From the NCBI RefSeq assembly GCF_033568475.1, contig NC_133123.1, forward strand, positions 151,233,753-151,297,752: a DNA stretch of 64,000 nt. Reading direction: 5' to 3'. The translations under genes were made by a program, and so were the position numbers. The DNA comes from Henckelia pumila (Eukaryota > Streptophyta > Magnoliopsida > Lamiales > Gesneriaceae). This document shows, in pieces, positions 22,320-34,739 of the stretch; position 1 is the first letter of the stretch, and the number at the start of each line of letters is the position of its first letter. The notes beneath the pieces were generated by a model. The model saw only the letters and a program-made list of their open reading frames with translations. It was not told where the DNA came from and made no database searches.

Positions 22320-23893
22320 CTTTACATCCCTGGTGTTGAAGCACTTTGGACCTCTTGACTCTAGGTTCCAAACTTTATAACCCTTCATACCATCTGGATA
22401 CCCAATGAATATACATCTAACTGCTCTTGCTTCCAACTTGTCCTGTTTCAGATGAGCATATGCAAGACATCCGAATACCCTCAAGTTTGAGTAGTCTGCA
22501 GGTGTTCCACTCCACTTCTCCATTGGTGTCTTGAAACCAATCGCACTGGATGGACACCTATTGACCAAATAGCACGCAGTAGATAATGTTTCTCCCCAGA
22601 AGGACTTAGGTATAGAAGCATTGATTAACATACATCTGACCCTTTCCAGAAGAGTTCTGTTCATTCTCTCTGCGAGGTCATTTTGCTGTAGTGTTCCTGC
22701 CACTGTTCTGTGTCTGGTAATGCCTTTCTCCTTACATAGCTTCACAAATTTATCTGATAAGTATTCCAGCCCATTATCTGTTCTCAGGTGTTTTACTCTC
22801 CGATCACTCTTGTTCTCAATCGCCAGCAGCCATTCTCTAAACTTGTCATATGCTTCATATTTAGTCTTTAAGATGAATATCCATACTCTCCTCGAGTAAT
22901 CATCTATCAAAGACATGAAGTATCTGCCTCCACCATGAGTTTCTGTCCGAGAAGTACCCCATAGGTCTGAATGAATGTAGGCCAATGGTTGCTCAGTTGT
23001 GTGACTTCCTTGACCAGACGATACTCTTTTTGATTTTCCAAGAGCACAACTATCACACAACTCAAGTGATTCGATCTTATCTCCACCTAACAGACCTTGT
23101 TTAGACAGGTCATGTAATCCCTTCTCACTTACATGTCCAAGCCTCAGATGCCATAGCTTGGTTCTGTCTTGCTGTTCCTGAATACTTGTTGTACTTCCAA
23201 TAATTGTGTCACCTTGTAGTACATACAGGAGGTTCCTCTTGACAGCTTTCATAACTACCAGAGATCCTTTAGACACTGAGATACTGCCTGCTCCTGATTT
23301 GAATGAATATCCCTGAGCATCAAGTGTTCCCAGTGATATCAAGTTTCTCTTCAACTCGGGCACATATCTCACCTTGGTGAGTACTCTGTCGATCCCATCA
23401 TGCATCCTTATTCTGATATTTCCAGAGCCCTTTATTCTGCATGATTGATTATTCCCCAACAGTACCATGCCCTGATCTACTTCTTTCAGCTTTTCAAACC
23501 AAGATCTTATAGGACACATGTGAAAGGAGCATCCTGAATCCAGTATCCACTCGTTGTTTTGATCACCTTTAGAAACCACCAATACTTCTGCTGAGTCATA
23601 TCCATCTAAAGCTATGGCCAGAGTACCATCTTCCTTGGGTTTTTCCTGCTGCTTCCCTTTCCTTTCCGAACAATCTCTTTGCAGATGTCCAACCTTCTGA
23701 CAAGCATATCACTTCATATTACCCAAGTTTCTATTTTGGTATCTTCCTTGACTCTTCGATCTGGACTTTTGCCTGTATTTCCCACTGGATGTCCTCTTGT
23801 CACTTCTTCCCCTCGTCGTAAGACCTTCTCCATGTGATTCAGTGTTTGTGTTTGATTTTCTCTGAAGTTCCTTGGATTGTATAGCAGACATAA
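22320..23893 (-). pseudogene. Copia zinc knuckle, protease and integrase, broken
   Basis: From 23893 downward: gag C-terminus; a zinc knuckle whose first Cys codon is a stop (near 23709; then CQKVGHLQRDC); protease ILDSGCSFHM; GAG-pre-integrase LWHLRLGHVSEKGL; integrase with HSDLWG, SLIDDYSRR, RTDNGLEY and RVFGCLAY. Coding stops at RDVK where Cassandra begins. The right edge at 23893 is the insertion point of the long-LTR element. Confidence 0.88.
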
Positions 23894-26740
23894 TGTAAGG
23901 CCCGAAAATATTAAGTTCTTAATGACAGGATTTAAGATTTAAATTCCGGATATGAGAAAGTAATTATTTGAAGAAGTTACGAAATGTGAAATTTCAATTT
24001 CGGGTCAGAAATATTTAATTTGAGGATTTTTGGATTTTAAGATTTTATTATCCGGAATTCTTAAATTAAAAGATTAAAAATATTTGCAATTGATATTTAT
24101 GGAATTTAAGATGTGAATTCCAAGATGATAAATATCAAGAATGAATTCTGAGGATGGAATCCGAGAAAGGGCCAATTTGCAAATATTGAGCAATTCAGGG
24201 ACTAAAATGCGATAATGTCCAAAATGATTTAATTTTAATCCAAGAATATTAATTTGAGAATATTTAGAATTTAGACTTGAATTCTAATATTTTTAAATTA
24301 TTTAGAATTGAAATTGAATTAAATCGCTTGTCCGGGGACTGAATTGCAATTAGGCCAAAGTTCAGCGACCAAACTGCAAATTCCTTGCAACTTGGCTGAA
24401 TAAAACGTGTAATCAGAAGGAAATTCATCAGATTTCCAGAAAGTGGCCGAGAAAGGAGGAAAGAAAGGGGTTTCAACCATTTTTGCCTTTTTAAGTCCCG
24501 ATTAAATTCAATCCGCCCGGTAGAATTTTCGATTGATCGTATATTTGCGATCACAGCTCCGAGTGCTACGTTTTGATGTAAGTTTTATGAAGTTATACCA
24601 TGTTTGAATTCTAAGTTGTTGTTAGAATTAAAATTTGATTGTATAAACATGTTCTAGCATATACGACGATAGTATATCTAAGACGGATAGAGAAAAGATC
24701 GTCGTTTGGACATGTTTTGGATTATTGAAAGATTTTTCAGAAATCTGATTTTTATGGATGATAGTCACCTGTATTGGCTGCTGAAATTGTTGATATTATT
24801 TTGCTAAGGTGGTAATTATATTGGTGTTTAAGCTTTTGGAACAATTGAAATCGTATCGTTACGCCGCCGGTTCAAGATTTTGAATTGGTATTCATTATAT
24901 ATGCTTAAAGCTCATCCTCAAGTGTTTAGTGGATGAATTGAATATGAGATTGAGTTTAGAATGAAGATAGAATGATATTTGAATCGAAAGATTTATCGAA
25001 CTCGAATAGTTGCGACGTCGGTTTGAATTCCGATTGTATTAGCAAGATTTGAACTGTATCAGCTTTAAAGAAACATCGATTCAGATTGGAAATTGATGTT
25101 TAGATATGATATAATCTATTTCAGATTTGAATTGAAGATTATCGAAGTTGAATCAACGAGTTCGAGTTCGAATGACTTGAAGTGTTTGCAGTTGAATCAA
25201 GAATACCTTCAAGTAGCACTGATTGAAATAAGCAGAATTTGATGTCAGATTTGGACAGCTTTTAGTTGATCAAGAAGTGACAGAGTGTCAGTTATTTGAA
25301 TCAGAAATGCAGGTATGAATAGACATTAATAAGTTGGGAAGAATAACTCGAAATAGTTTTGTTCATCGAGTTGCCTAAAATCACATACTTGTCTATTTGT
25401 ATATATGTCATGGTTTAAGTTTACATAAATGAGATAGATTATTCAAGATAGCTATTTTCTTGAATTTCCCAGAACATTTATGTAAATGTTTACCTGTTTA
25501 AGTTGATTTGTAGTATTTTCTGTATTGAACATGTTTTACATGTTTTATGAGATGTTTACAGATTTATTGATATACTTATGTGATTAGATGCTTTGCTTTG
25601 CTTAGTTGGTTTATTTGAGCTAGTGTTCAAGGTGTTTTATAGCTTTTAATGCATACAGCTTATGTTGCATTCATCTTGAACTCCAGCCTTAATAGCACAG
25701 AGGGCAGTCATTGCCTAGAGTGCAGATGACGTTTGGAGAGCTGTAGTGAGTGGCATGAAATGTAGATTTATTTCTAGAGTCATATTGACTCATGACACGG
25801 AATATGGATTTATGTTCAGAGCCAGAAGACTCACTATAGTTGCACCAAAGTCAGAGGAGTAAAATACTTGATGCTGCCTCGAATGGGAGTGTCGGTAGTT
25901 TGAGAGCTATTTTATTCCTCGGGATCCCAAAGAACCAAGCTTTATTGATATCAGCTTTGCTAGCCTATTCCTTGGCACATGCATTGTATTTATGCATTAA
26001 TCTAGAGACTTCTATGGTTTAGATTATGCGTTTATAAATGCTAGCATGTTATGTTTATTCAAGATGTGAATTAGTTTATATGTTTAAATGATGTATATGC
26101 ATGCTATTCATACTGAGATTTATTCTCACCGGAGCTATCCGGCTGTTACTTTGTTTGTATGTGTGCATTGCATCAGGTTGGGGGCATGATCAAGCTAGAG
26201 TTGGCTTGGATAGCATCAAGAAGAGTTTTAGAAAGTGAGGACTCGGGTTTTAAGTAGATGAAATGTATTGTATGCAAACATGTTAGAAAACAAGGAATCT
26301 TGTACATGTTGTTATGTGGTAAATCCTAGTTTATATTCATGAATTGATGTATTTATGAGTTAGGATTTATTTGTTAATACATGTGTATTATTTGACAGCT
26401 ATTTGTTGCAGCAGATTTCCAGAATTTGGAGCCCGCTCGATCGGTTAAAATCCGCGGATCGAGCGAGGCCTTTATTTTCCAAAAACAGAGAATCAAGCTT
26501 TGTTGCTCGCTCGATCGGTAACATTTCACCGATCGAGCGAGGCCAAAAAATGTTCAGACCGAGAGCAGGTTATTGTTGCTCGCTCGATCGGGCAAGTTTT
26601 ACCGATCGAGCGAGGGGCTCATTTTTAAAAAAAAAAAAAATTTTTTTAGCTCTTGGTTTGAATATTCTTTTATGCTATGATTAATTGTTTATTAATCTTT
26701 GATTGCCCTAAGATGAGATTAGCAACCCAAGATCCCCACA
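23894..26740 (+). repeat. LARD-like element left LTR
   Basis: Starts TGTAAGGCCCG, ends gatccccaca. Near the 3' end it holds three palindromes (separate entry). Confidence 0.92.
26434..26617. repeat. Three tandem palindromes in left LTR (cgctcgatcgg / ccgatcgagcg)
   Basis: Inverted arms begin at 26434, 26505 and 26578, so the spacing is about 72 bases. The middle one has 14-base perfect arms (ctcgctcgatcggt against accgatcgagcgag) around a loop of about 8 bases. A unit of about 72 bases was apparently triplicated. The arms are GC-rich in an otherwise AT-rich LTR. Confidence 0.9.
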
Positions 26741-26745
26741 ACAGG

Positions 26746-26757
26746 TGGTATCAGAGC
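26746..26757 (+). promoter_or_regulatory. Primer-binding site of the LARD-like element
   Basis: tggtatcagagc, complementary to the 3' end of initiator Met tRNA, five bases after the left LTR. Confidence 0.9.
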
Positions 26758-29700
26758 ATAAAGTCTTGGACTAAGATAGAAGTCGAGCGGGGTAGATTGA
26801 GTCGCATGCATTTATAGTATTGCATGAGTATGCTTTACTTGCTTTACAGAATTGTATGCAACTATGATTACTTGATTGAACACTACTTGCTTTATTGAGA
26901 TAAGAATTACATGCTTATATGCTGATATGTATGCCTGATTTCTTGAATTCATTAGCATAAGTGAATTCGTTGCAAGCATGTATTATTTGAAAAGGCATGA
27001 TATTTTGCAAGTATGTGTTCTATTCAGAAGCATGAGATTATATGTATGTTATACTGCAATAGTATTTTATAATCTCTGCCATATATATTGCTTCTGTTAT
27101 CAAATAAGACAGGTTGTGCAGATAGAATAAGAACCTCAGATAGAACAGAATAGCAGACAGCACAGAACAGTGTTGAGGTAAGTGTTTGAGTCGATTGCAC
27201 TGAGGAGTATGTTAGTTGAACAACTCCAAAGCTATTGATCACCAACTCAAAAAGATACAGCATATGCTATGTCTAGAAAGGGGTTAATGTGAAAAGCTGG
27301 ATCAGTTGTTCAAGAGAAGTATATTTAGATAAACATAGAATCAGCTTAATTTTATATCAACTCCAGGACTTAGCAAGAAGTTGGTGAAGCCAGAAGAAGT
27401 ATTGAAATTGTTTGGCAGGTAAGCAAACAAAATTGTTTATTTCCATGTATGCTAAAGAAGATAGAACAGTAGACTTTGCAGAATAGAAGCATAAGTTGAT
27501 TCCAAGCCAGTAGTAGAAGAACAAAATCATGAACCGGTAGTATGAGGCAGAGTTGAATTTTTATTCACGCCTCTGTAATTGTGGAAACACTATGATCATC
27601 ACCTCCATGAGAAATGTCCATAGCAGTATAGCTATGAAGCAAGAAATAGTGACAACAACAGCAAAGATTGATTCAGCCTCAACACCAGCAGATGAAGAAA
27701 TATAAGCATAGTTCCCCTAGCTGAAACAGATCAAGAGAACAGTGGAATGACAGATAATTGCTTAGGCAATAAGCAAGTACAGAAAATGAGGCTCAAGTTG
27801 TATCAGATAAGAAGATTACAGGTAAGTGAATTAATTCTAGTTAACCACTTATGTATTGATAGCATAGCATACATTCATAGATAAGTGATTTTTTATGCTA
27901 TAATATGTATCTGATGAGCCTTTATTCCTCGTATTTGCTGAGATTTTGTCTTTAAGTAGATGGAATGCATGTGCAAGATTAGTCATAAACGATGAAATAC
28001 AGAATTGAGGAAATAAGATAGAATGTACTGATATCAGATGTGGGATATTAAGCTAGCAATTTGTGCAATGCTAAAGCAATAGAAATGCATAGAAATGTAT
28101 GATATGAGTTTCAGACATTAAATTTTGTTATTTCGGTACTGATTATATCACGATGACCGTGAAAGAATGTCAGTAGAAGTCTAGTCGATATACTGAACTA
28201 GTACAACATTAACCTAGAATTGACAGCTATGTTAGTGGTTAGAATGTACAGAAATAGTTCAATTGCCTATTTCGACTTTTCTACGACATGAATGCAATTT
28301 TATATAGAATGGTGTCTAATACGAAAGTATTATGACAACTTGTATAGAAGAGTATTACTTGATCTGAAGAATTTTAGAAACAGCTAGCAGATTGAGTAGA
28401 AAAAAATTATGTAGTACCGAAATGAAAATTAATTCTATGACAATAAGTTATGTCAACAAGATGCTATTCGACTATTGTCAGCTAAGAATTAATAAAGGAA
28501 CTCATATCAGTAGAGAATAAGAAAAATCAGTTACAGTTGAGCTTTATCTTCAATTTTGCTAAAGCTATTACATCATAGAAATCATGATTCTTGAATTTCT
28601 TGATATCAATGCAGAGGTTGTATTCTTTGACCTCAATTGATATTGATTGACTCTTATTCTTGCTAGAGTCTACTTTGATTCACTCACTGTCATTCAGAAT
28701 ATTTGATTTTGACTGACATTTCCTTGAGCGAGTTCCTTTGTTTGGAAATTTGAGAATTCTTGATGATTTGATGTATTTATTCAGTGTATCTTGAAGTATT
28801 TGGCTCGTAATTGATAGAAATTCAGATTCAGACCATCAGCAAGATTTCTGGGTTTTAAAAAAAATTGATGGATTTATTGGGTGCAGATCTGTATTTGTTG
28901 TAATTTTATGCTTGACAATATTTAAAAGGATCAGAATTGTTGCGATCCAAGCTAAACTCGATTGGTTTGGAAAGATAAAAGCAACATTGATCTTAGATCA
29001 AGCAATAGTCTATTGATTGAGAATGCAAGATTAAGATATGAGATAAGACAGCAGAGCAGAACAGATGAATTTTTGCGGTGAATAATCGTTAAATTATGCC
29101 AGATATTCTAGATACGGAATATCAGATTCGAAAAGAAACATATGACAACAGATTGAATATCTATTCAGTTGTCTAAACATGTATGATTTACATGTAATCA
29201 TGACTTAAAATTCGTATTGGTGAAAGAAATAAAAGCAGATACGACAGAATTGACGTTACCAATATGAGAATTCCAGTAAAAGAAGCAGAAAAGAAGAACT
29301 CAAGTGATTTATGTAACAGATTAGTTACATAAGAGTTGAAGGAAGATCAATTTGTAAAAGACTTTCGTTCGAATCTACTCGAATTTTTATGAGTTTGCAA
29401 TTTAGATTGTAGTTGATTTCGACAAATTCAAGAATATGGTGTAGTAGATATGATACAACCATAAAAGATACTGGTTATGCATTAGCAAGATGATCAGATT
29501 ACAGGAATGATTGAAATATATTGTCGAGATAGAGACTTTAGATTTATTCTCTAGATTGTGGCATTGATTGTCAGATGTTCTGAGTGTTTGGATTGTATGA
29601 GATTTCATTATACCATCCTCCGATTAATGGATTATCAGCTGTGATTATCCAGATTTCTGAGGATATACTCAAAATTATAGTACTAGATTCGGTACTAGTT

Positions 29701-30432
29701 GATTGATTATTTGCCATTTGATTACTATGATTCCTGTAAGAGCTCTTGAATAGCTATAAAGACAGTATTTGGATGATTGATTGATCATAAACACAGAAAT
29801 GTCTTTATATTGAAATGATCTTTCAGAACTATCAGCTATCAGACCAGCTATGAGTCAAGAAACGATAGAAAATGGGAAGATTACTTTGAACAGAATAAGA
29901 ATAGAACAGCAATGACAGAGCTAGAAAATGAGCAACAGATATAGATATTTGAAGTCTGAACAGAATGATCAATTTAGAAATTCTTTTCCAAGCATCATTA
30001 GATTCAGAAAGAGATTTCAGAATTGATTTCTATGAGTATTTGATCTAGCTTATTGATTAATACTCACAGTATCAGATAGATGAATTGTTAACCATATGCA
30101 TTGGCTGAAGAATATCAGCTAGAACATGTATGTGCATTCAATTCAGATGCAACAGAAGTTGATAAGATTATATGCAAGACAGAGTAATTGATGCAGAGTT
30201 AAATCACAAGAAAGAGCAACTTAGATCTAAGTTGACTCAGTGATTATATATATTTTGCAGAAGTGATTAGAAAGAAGAGTAAGATGTGATAGAAGAGAAG
30301 ATATCAGACTAGATATCGACAGCTCAGAGAATTGAAGTTAATATTACTTCAGTCAGCTACACAGCTTACAAGAATCAACAGTAAGATTGAATGCGATTTC
30401 GAGGACGAAATCATTCCTTAGAGGGGAGGAAA
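26758..30432 (+). pseudogene. Non-coding interior of the LARD-like element
   Basis: About 3.7 kb, AT-rich and purine-rich, with frequent stops in all frames. Faint integrase traces near 29520-29600 and a gypsy-like pol end near 30400 suggest a gypsy origin. The purine tract agaggggaggaa ends directly before the right LTR at 30433. Confidence 0.7.
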
Positions 30433-33284
30433 TGTAAGGTCCGAAAATATTAAGTTCTTAATGACGGGATTTAAGATTTAAATTTTGGATATGAGAAAGT
30501 AATTATTTGAAGAAGTTACGAAATGTGAAATTTCAATTTCGGGTCAGAAATATTTAATTTGAGGATTTTCGGATTTTAAGATTTTATTATCCGGAATTCT
30601 TAAATTAAAAGATTAAAAATATTTTCAATTGATATTTATGGAATTTAAGATGTGAATTTCAAGATGATAAATATCAAGAATGAATTCTGAGGATGGAATC
30701 CGAGAAAGGCCCAATTTGCAAATATTGAGCAATTCAGGGACTAAAATGCGATAATGTCCAAAATGATTTAATTTTAATCCAAGAATATTAATTTGAGAAT
30801 ATTTAGAGTTTAGACTTGAATTCTAATATTCTTAAATTATTTAGGATTGAAATTGAATTAAATCGCTTGCCCGAGAACTGAATTGCAATTAGGCCAAAGT
30901 TCAGGGACCAAACTGCAAATTCCTTGCAACTTGGCTGAATAAAACGTGTAATCAGAAGGAAATTCATCAGATTTCCAGAAAGTGGCCGAGAAATGAGGAA
31001 AGAAAGGGGTTTCAACCATTTTTGCCTTTTTAAGTCCCGCTTAAATTCAATCCGCCCGGTAGAATTTTCGATTGATCGTATATTTGCGATCACAGCTCCG
31101 AGTGCTACGTTTTGACGTAAGTTTTATGAAGTTCTACCATGTTTGAATTCTAAGTTGTTGTTAGAATTAAGATTTGATTGTATAAACATGTTCTAACATA
31201 TACGACGATAGTATATCTAAGACGGATAGAGAAAAGATCGTCGTTTGGACATGTTTTGGATTATTGAAAGATTTTTCAGAAATCTGATTTTTATGGATGA
31301 TAGTCACCTGTATTGGCTGCTGAAATTGTTGATATTATTTTGCTAAGGTGGTAATTATATTGGTGTTTAAGCTTTTGGAACAATTGAAATCATATCGTTA
31401 CGCCGCCGGTTCAAGATTTTGAATTGGTATTCGTTATATATGCTTAAAGCGCATCCTCAAGTGTTTAGTGGATGAATTGAATATGAGATTGAGTTTAGAA
31501 TGAAGATAGAATGATATTTGAATCGAAAGATTTATCGAACTCGAATAGTTGCGACGTCGGTTTGAATTCCGATTGTATTAGCAAGATTTGAACTGTATCA
31601 GCTTTAAAGAAACATCGATTCAGATTGGAAATTGATGTTTAGATATAATATAATCTATTTCAGATTTGAATTGAAGATTATCAAAGTTGAATCAACGAGT
31701 TCGAGTTCGAATGACTTGAAGTGTTTGAAGTTGAATCAAGAATACCTTCAAGTAGCACTGATTGAAATAAGCAGAATTTGATGTCAGATTTGGACAGCTT
31801 GTAGTTGATCAAGAAGTGACAGAGTGTCAGTTATTTGAATCAGAAATGCAGGTATGAATAGACATTAATAAGTTGGGCAGAATAACTCGAAATAGTTTTG
31901 TTCATCGAGTTGCCTAAAATCACATACTTGTCTATTTGTATATATGTCATGGTTTAAGTTTACATAAATGAGATAGATTATTCAAGATAGCTATTTTTTT
32001 GAATTTCCCAGAACATTTATGTAAATGTTTACCTGTTTAAGCTGATTTGTAGTATTTTCTGTATTGAACATGTTTTACATGTTTTATGAGATGTTTACAG
32101 ATTTATTGATATACTTATGTGATTAGATGCTTTGCTTTGCTTAGTTGGTTTATTTGAGCTAGTGTTCAAGGTGTTTTATAGCTTTTAATGCATACAGCTT
32201 ATGTTGCATTCATCTTGAACTCCAGCCTTAATAGCACAGAGGGCAGTCATTGCCTAGAGTGCAGATGACGTTTGGAGAGCTGTAGTGAGTGGTATGGAAT
32301 GTAGATTTATTTCTAGAGTCAGATTGACTCATGGCACGGAATATGGATTTATGTTCAGAGCCAGAAGACTTACTATAGTTGCACCAAAGTCAGAGGAGTA
32401 AAATACTTGATGCTGCCTTGAATGGGAGTGTCGGTAGTTTGAGAGCTATTTTATTCCTCGGAATCCCAAAGAACCAAGCTTTATTGATATCAGCTTTGCT
32501 AGCCTATTCCTTGGCACATGCATTGCATTTATGCATTAACCTAGATACTTCTATGGTTTAGATTAAGCGTTTATAAATACTAGCATGTTATGTTTATTCA
32601 AGATGTGAATTAGTTTATATGTTTAAATGATGTATATGCATGCTATTCATACTGAGATTTATTCTCACCGGAGCTATCCGGCTGTTGCTTTGTTTGTATG
32701 TGTGCATTGCATCAGGTTGGGGGCATGATCAAGCTAGAGTTGGCTTGGATAGCATCAAGAAGAGTTTTAGAAAGTGAGGACTCGGGTTTTAAGCAGATGA
32801 AATGTATTGTATGCAAACATGTTAGAAAACAAGGAATCTTGTACATGTTGTTATGTGGTAAATCCTAGTTTATATTCATGAATTGATGTATTTATGAGTT
32901 AGAATTTATTTGTTAATACATGTGTATTATTTGACAGCTATTTGTTGCAGCAGATTTCCAGAATTTGGAGCCCGCTCGATCGGTTAAAACCTGCGGATCG
33001 AGCGAGGCCTTTATTTTCCAAAAACAGAGAATCAAGATTTGTTGCTCGCTCTATCGGTAACATTTCACCGATCGAGCGAGGCCAAAAAATGTTCAGACCG
33101 AGAGCAGGTTATTGTTGCTTGCTCGATCGGGCAAGTTTTACCGATCGAGCGAGGGGCTCATTTTTTCAAAAAAAAAAAAAAAAATTTTTTTAGCTCTTGG
33201 TTTGAATATTCTTTTATGCTATGATTAATTGTTTATTAATCTTTGATTGCCCTAAGATGAGATTAGCAACCCGAGGTCCCCACA
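30433..33284 (+). repeat. LARD-like element right LTR
   Basis: Starts TGTAAGGTCCG, ends ggtccccaca; the same three palindromes lie at 32973-33155, here with some arm bases changed (for example cgctctatcgg, gcttgctcg). Confidence 0.92.
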
Positions 33285-33289
33285 CATAA

Positions 33290-33842
33290 CTTCTTCCAAG
33301 GTTATCGTCTGTTCTCTTCCATAGAGCAAAACATCTCTGAAATTTTCATATGTTTTTAGAAGAGCATTCAGAAGTATCAAAGCCCGATCTTCATCCTCAA
33401 GCTTTACTTCAATATTCTCCAAGTGATCCAATATTTTTGTGAATTTTTTGATCTGTTCTTCAAGGTTCTTCTCATCCTTAATCACAAAGGAATACAACCT
33501 CTGTTTCATGTACAGACGATTAGTCAGGGATTTCGTCATGTACAAATTCTCAAGTTTAAGCCACACAGTCGCTGCAGATTCTTCTCTGGCTACCTCCCGA
33601 AGAGGTATATCTCTCAGACAAAGAATAATTGCACTATGTGCTTTCTCAAGCAATTCATCCTTGTTCTTTATCTCATCGGACATCTCCTCCTTCTTCTTAA
33701 GTGCTTCCACCAATCCTTGTTGTATCAGGATTGCACGCATCTTAATCCTCCAGAGCGAGAAATCATTCTTGCCCGTAAAATTATCAATATCAAACTTCAT
33801 TGATCCCACCATCTTTGCTTGGTTTCCCACAAACGACGCCAC
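33290..33842 (-). pseudogene. Copia gag, N-terminal part
   Basis: Starts MASFVGNQAKMVGSMKFDID at 33842, with the copia gag pattern FTGKNDFSLWRIKM and YMTKSLTNRLYMKQRLY. It is split after about 184 residues by the long-LTR element; the continuation is at 23893 and below. Confidence 0.88.
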
Positions 33843-33843
33843 T

Positions 33844-34662
33844 TGTTAGGAATCAATCCAGATAAGTTTGGTATTCCGAGAATTCACAGACAAACGATCA
33901 CATAGATAAGAACAATAATCTCCTGTAAGCAGATGAACCCAATGCACACAAATCAATCAACCAACTCACGCGAAAGTGATTAAACAACACAAGTATTTAC
34001 GTGGTTCGGCAAAGATTTGCCTACGTCCACGGGAGAGCAATACACACTTTTATTAATCACCAACAAAAAACAACCAAGCTCAAGAACAGAGCTTATTACA
34101 GAGATGGACTCAGACAAAACTTATCAAGCTAGATACAGACACGATTCAAGCTTTTGATACTTGAATCTTCCCATCACAATCTACGCTTAGTTTTTCTTCT
34201 CCGAAATCTCTCCTTCTTCTCTCACAATATATTATGAAGAATTTTGATTTTTTGTTCTTTTCGTTGCGGCCATCTTCCATCTGTATTTATAGAGAATTAA
34301 ATCGACTTTCATCTTGGGCTTTAGGTCAACAGTAACTTATGACCCAATTATAAAGTCAACATGGTCCAGCCCAATAAGCCTTCATTCATCAGTCTGATCT
34401 GCCCTCGTACATCGATCTGCTTCGATCTGCTTCCAAGTGTATAGCTTCTAGGACACTTCATCTGACTTCTATCCAAGTCACAGTACTCGAGCAATCTATC
34501 TGCATGATCTCATCCGAAGACTTATCTGACCATCACATCGATCTGATCCCAGTATTTGATCTGCACCATGAACTCATCTGATCACCGAGCTCATCTGATC
34601 TGTACTACTCAATCCGATCCCTTCTCTATTCTTATTCAATCTGATAGAAGCATAATTCAACA
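33844..34662 (-). repeat. Copia 5' LTR, 819 bp
   Basis: Pairs with 19385-20203. On the minus strand it is followed by agtggcgtcgtttgtgg, a possible but unidentified primer-binding site. Confidence 0.92.
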
Positions 34663-34739
34663 CTTTGCTATCTTCCACACGTGTCTCTCTTTCCTACCAC
34701 TACTTGGCTACATTCCTTTACATTGACTTGTTTATTTAT

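Larger units (their letters stand above)
23894..33284 (+). mobile_element. Long-LTR element (LARD-like, decayed gypsy interior), 9391 bp
   Basis: LTRs 23894-26740 and 30433-33284 (about 2.85 kb each) differ at only scattered bases. TSD CATAA lies at 23889-23893 and 33285-33289, inside the copia gag gene. A primer-binding site and a purine tract are present. The 3.7-kb interior has no ORF of note; near 29520-29570 a decayed, stop-filled trace of integrase can be read, and ttcgaggacgaaat near 30400 matches the usual end of gypsy pol. It must have moved using proteins made elsewhere. Confidence 0.9.
19385..34662 (-). mobile_element. Ty1/copia element (Tork-like), full with both LTRs, heavily interrupted
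   Basis: Two 819-bp LTRs (19385-20203 and 33844-34662) are flanked by CTTTG (19380-19384 and 34663-34667). On the minus strand the order is LTR, gag, protease, integrase, RT, RNase H, LTR. A purine tract aaggtggagtt lies next to the left LTR. Its own length would be about 5 kb; a 9.4-kb element and a Cassandra TRIM swell it to 15.3 kb. Confidence 0.9.

Noticed and set aside
24264-24554. A 96-codon minus-strand ORF also found at 30803-31093
   Set aside because: Both lie at the same place in the two LTRs of one element; their similarity reflects LTR identity, not protein conservation.
26434-26617. CRISPR-like spacing of palindromic repeats
   Set aside because: Only three units, inside plant LTRs, with related and not unique intervals.
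26403-26684. ORF across the palindromes, repeated at 32942-33193
   Set aside because: It follows from the LTR repeat and low stop density in the palindromes; the two copies end differently.
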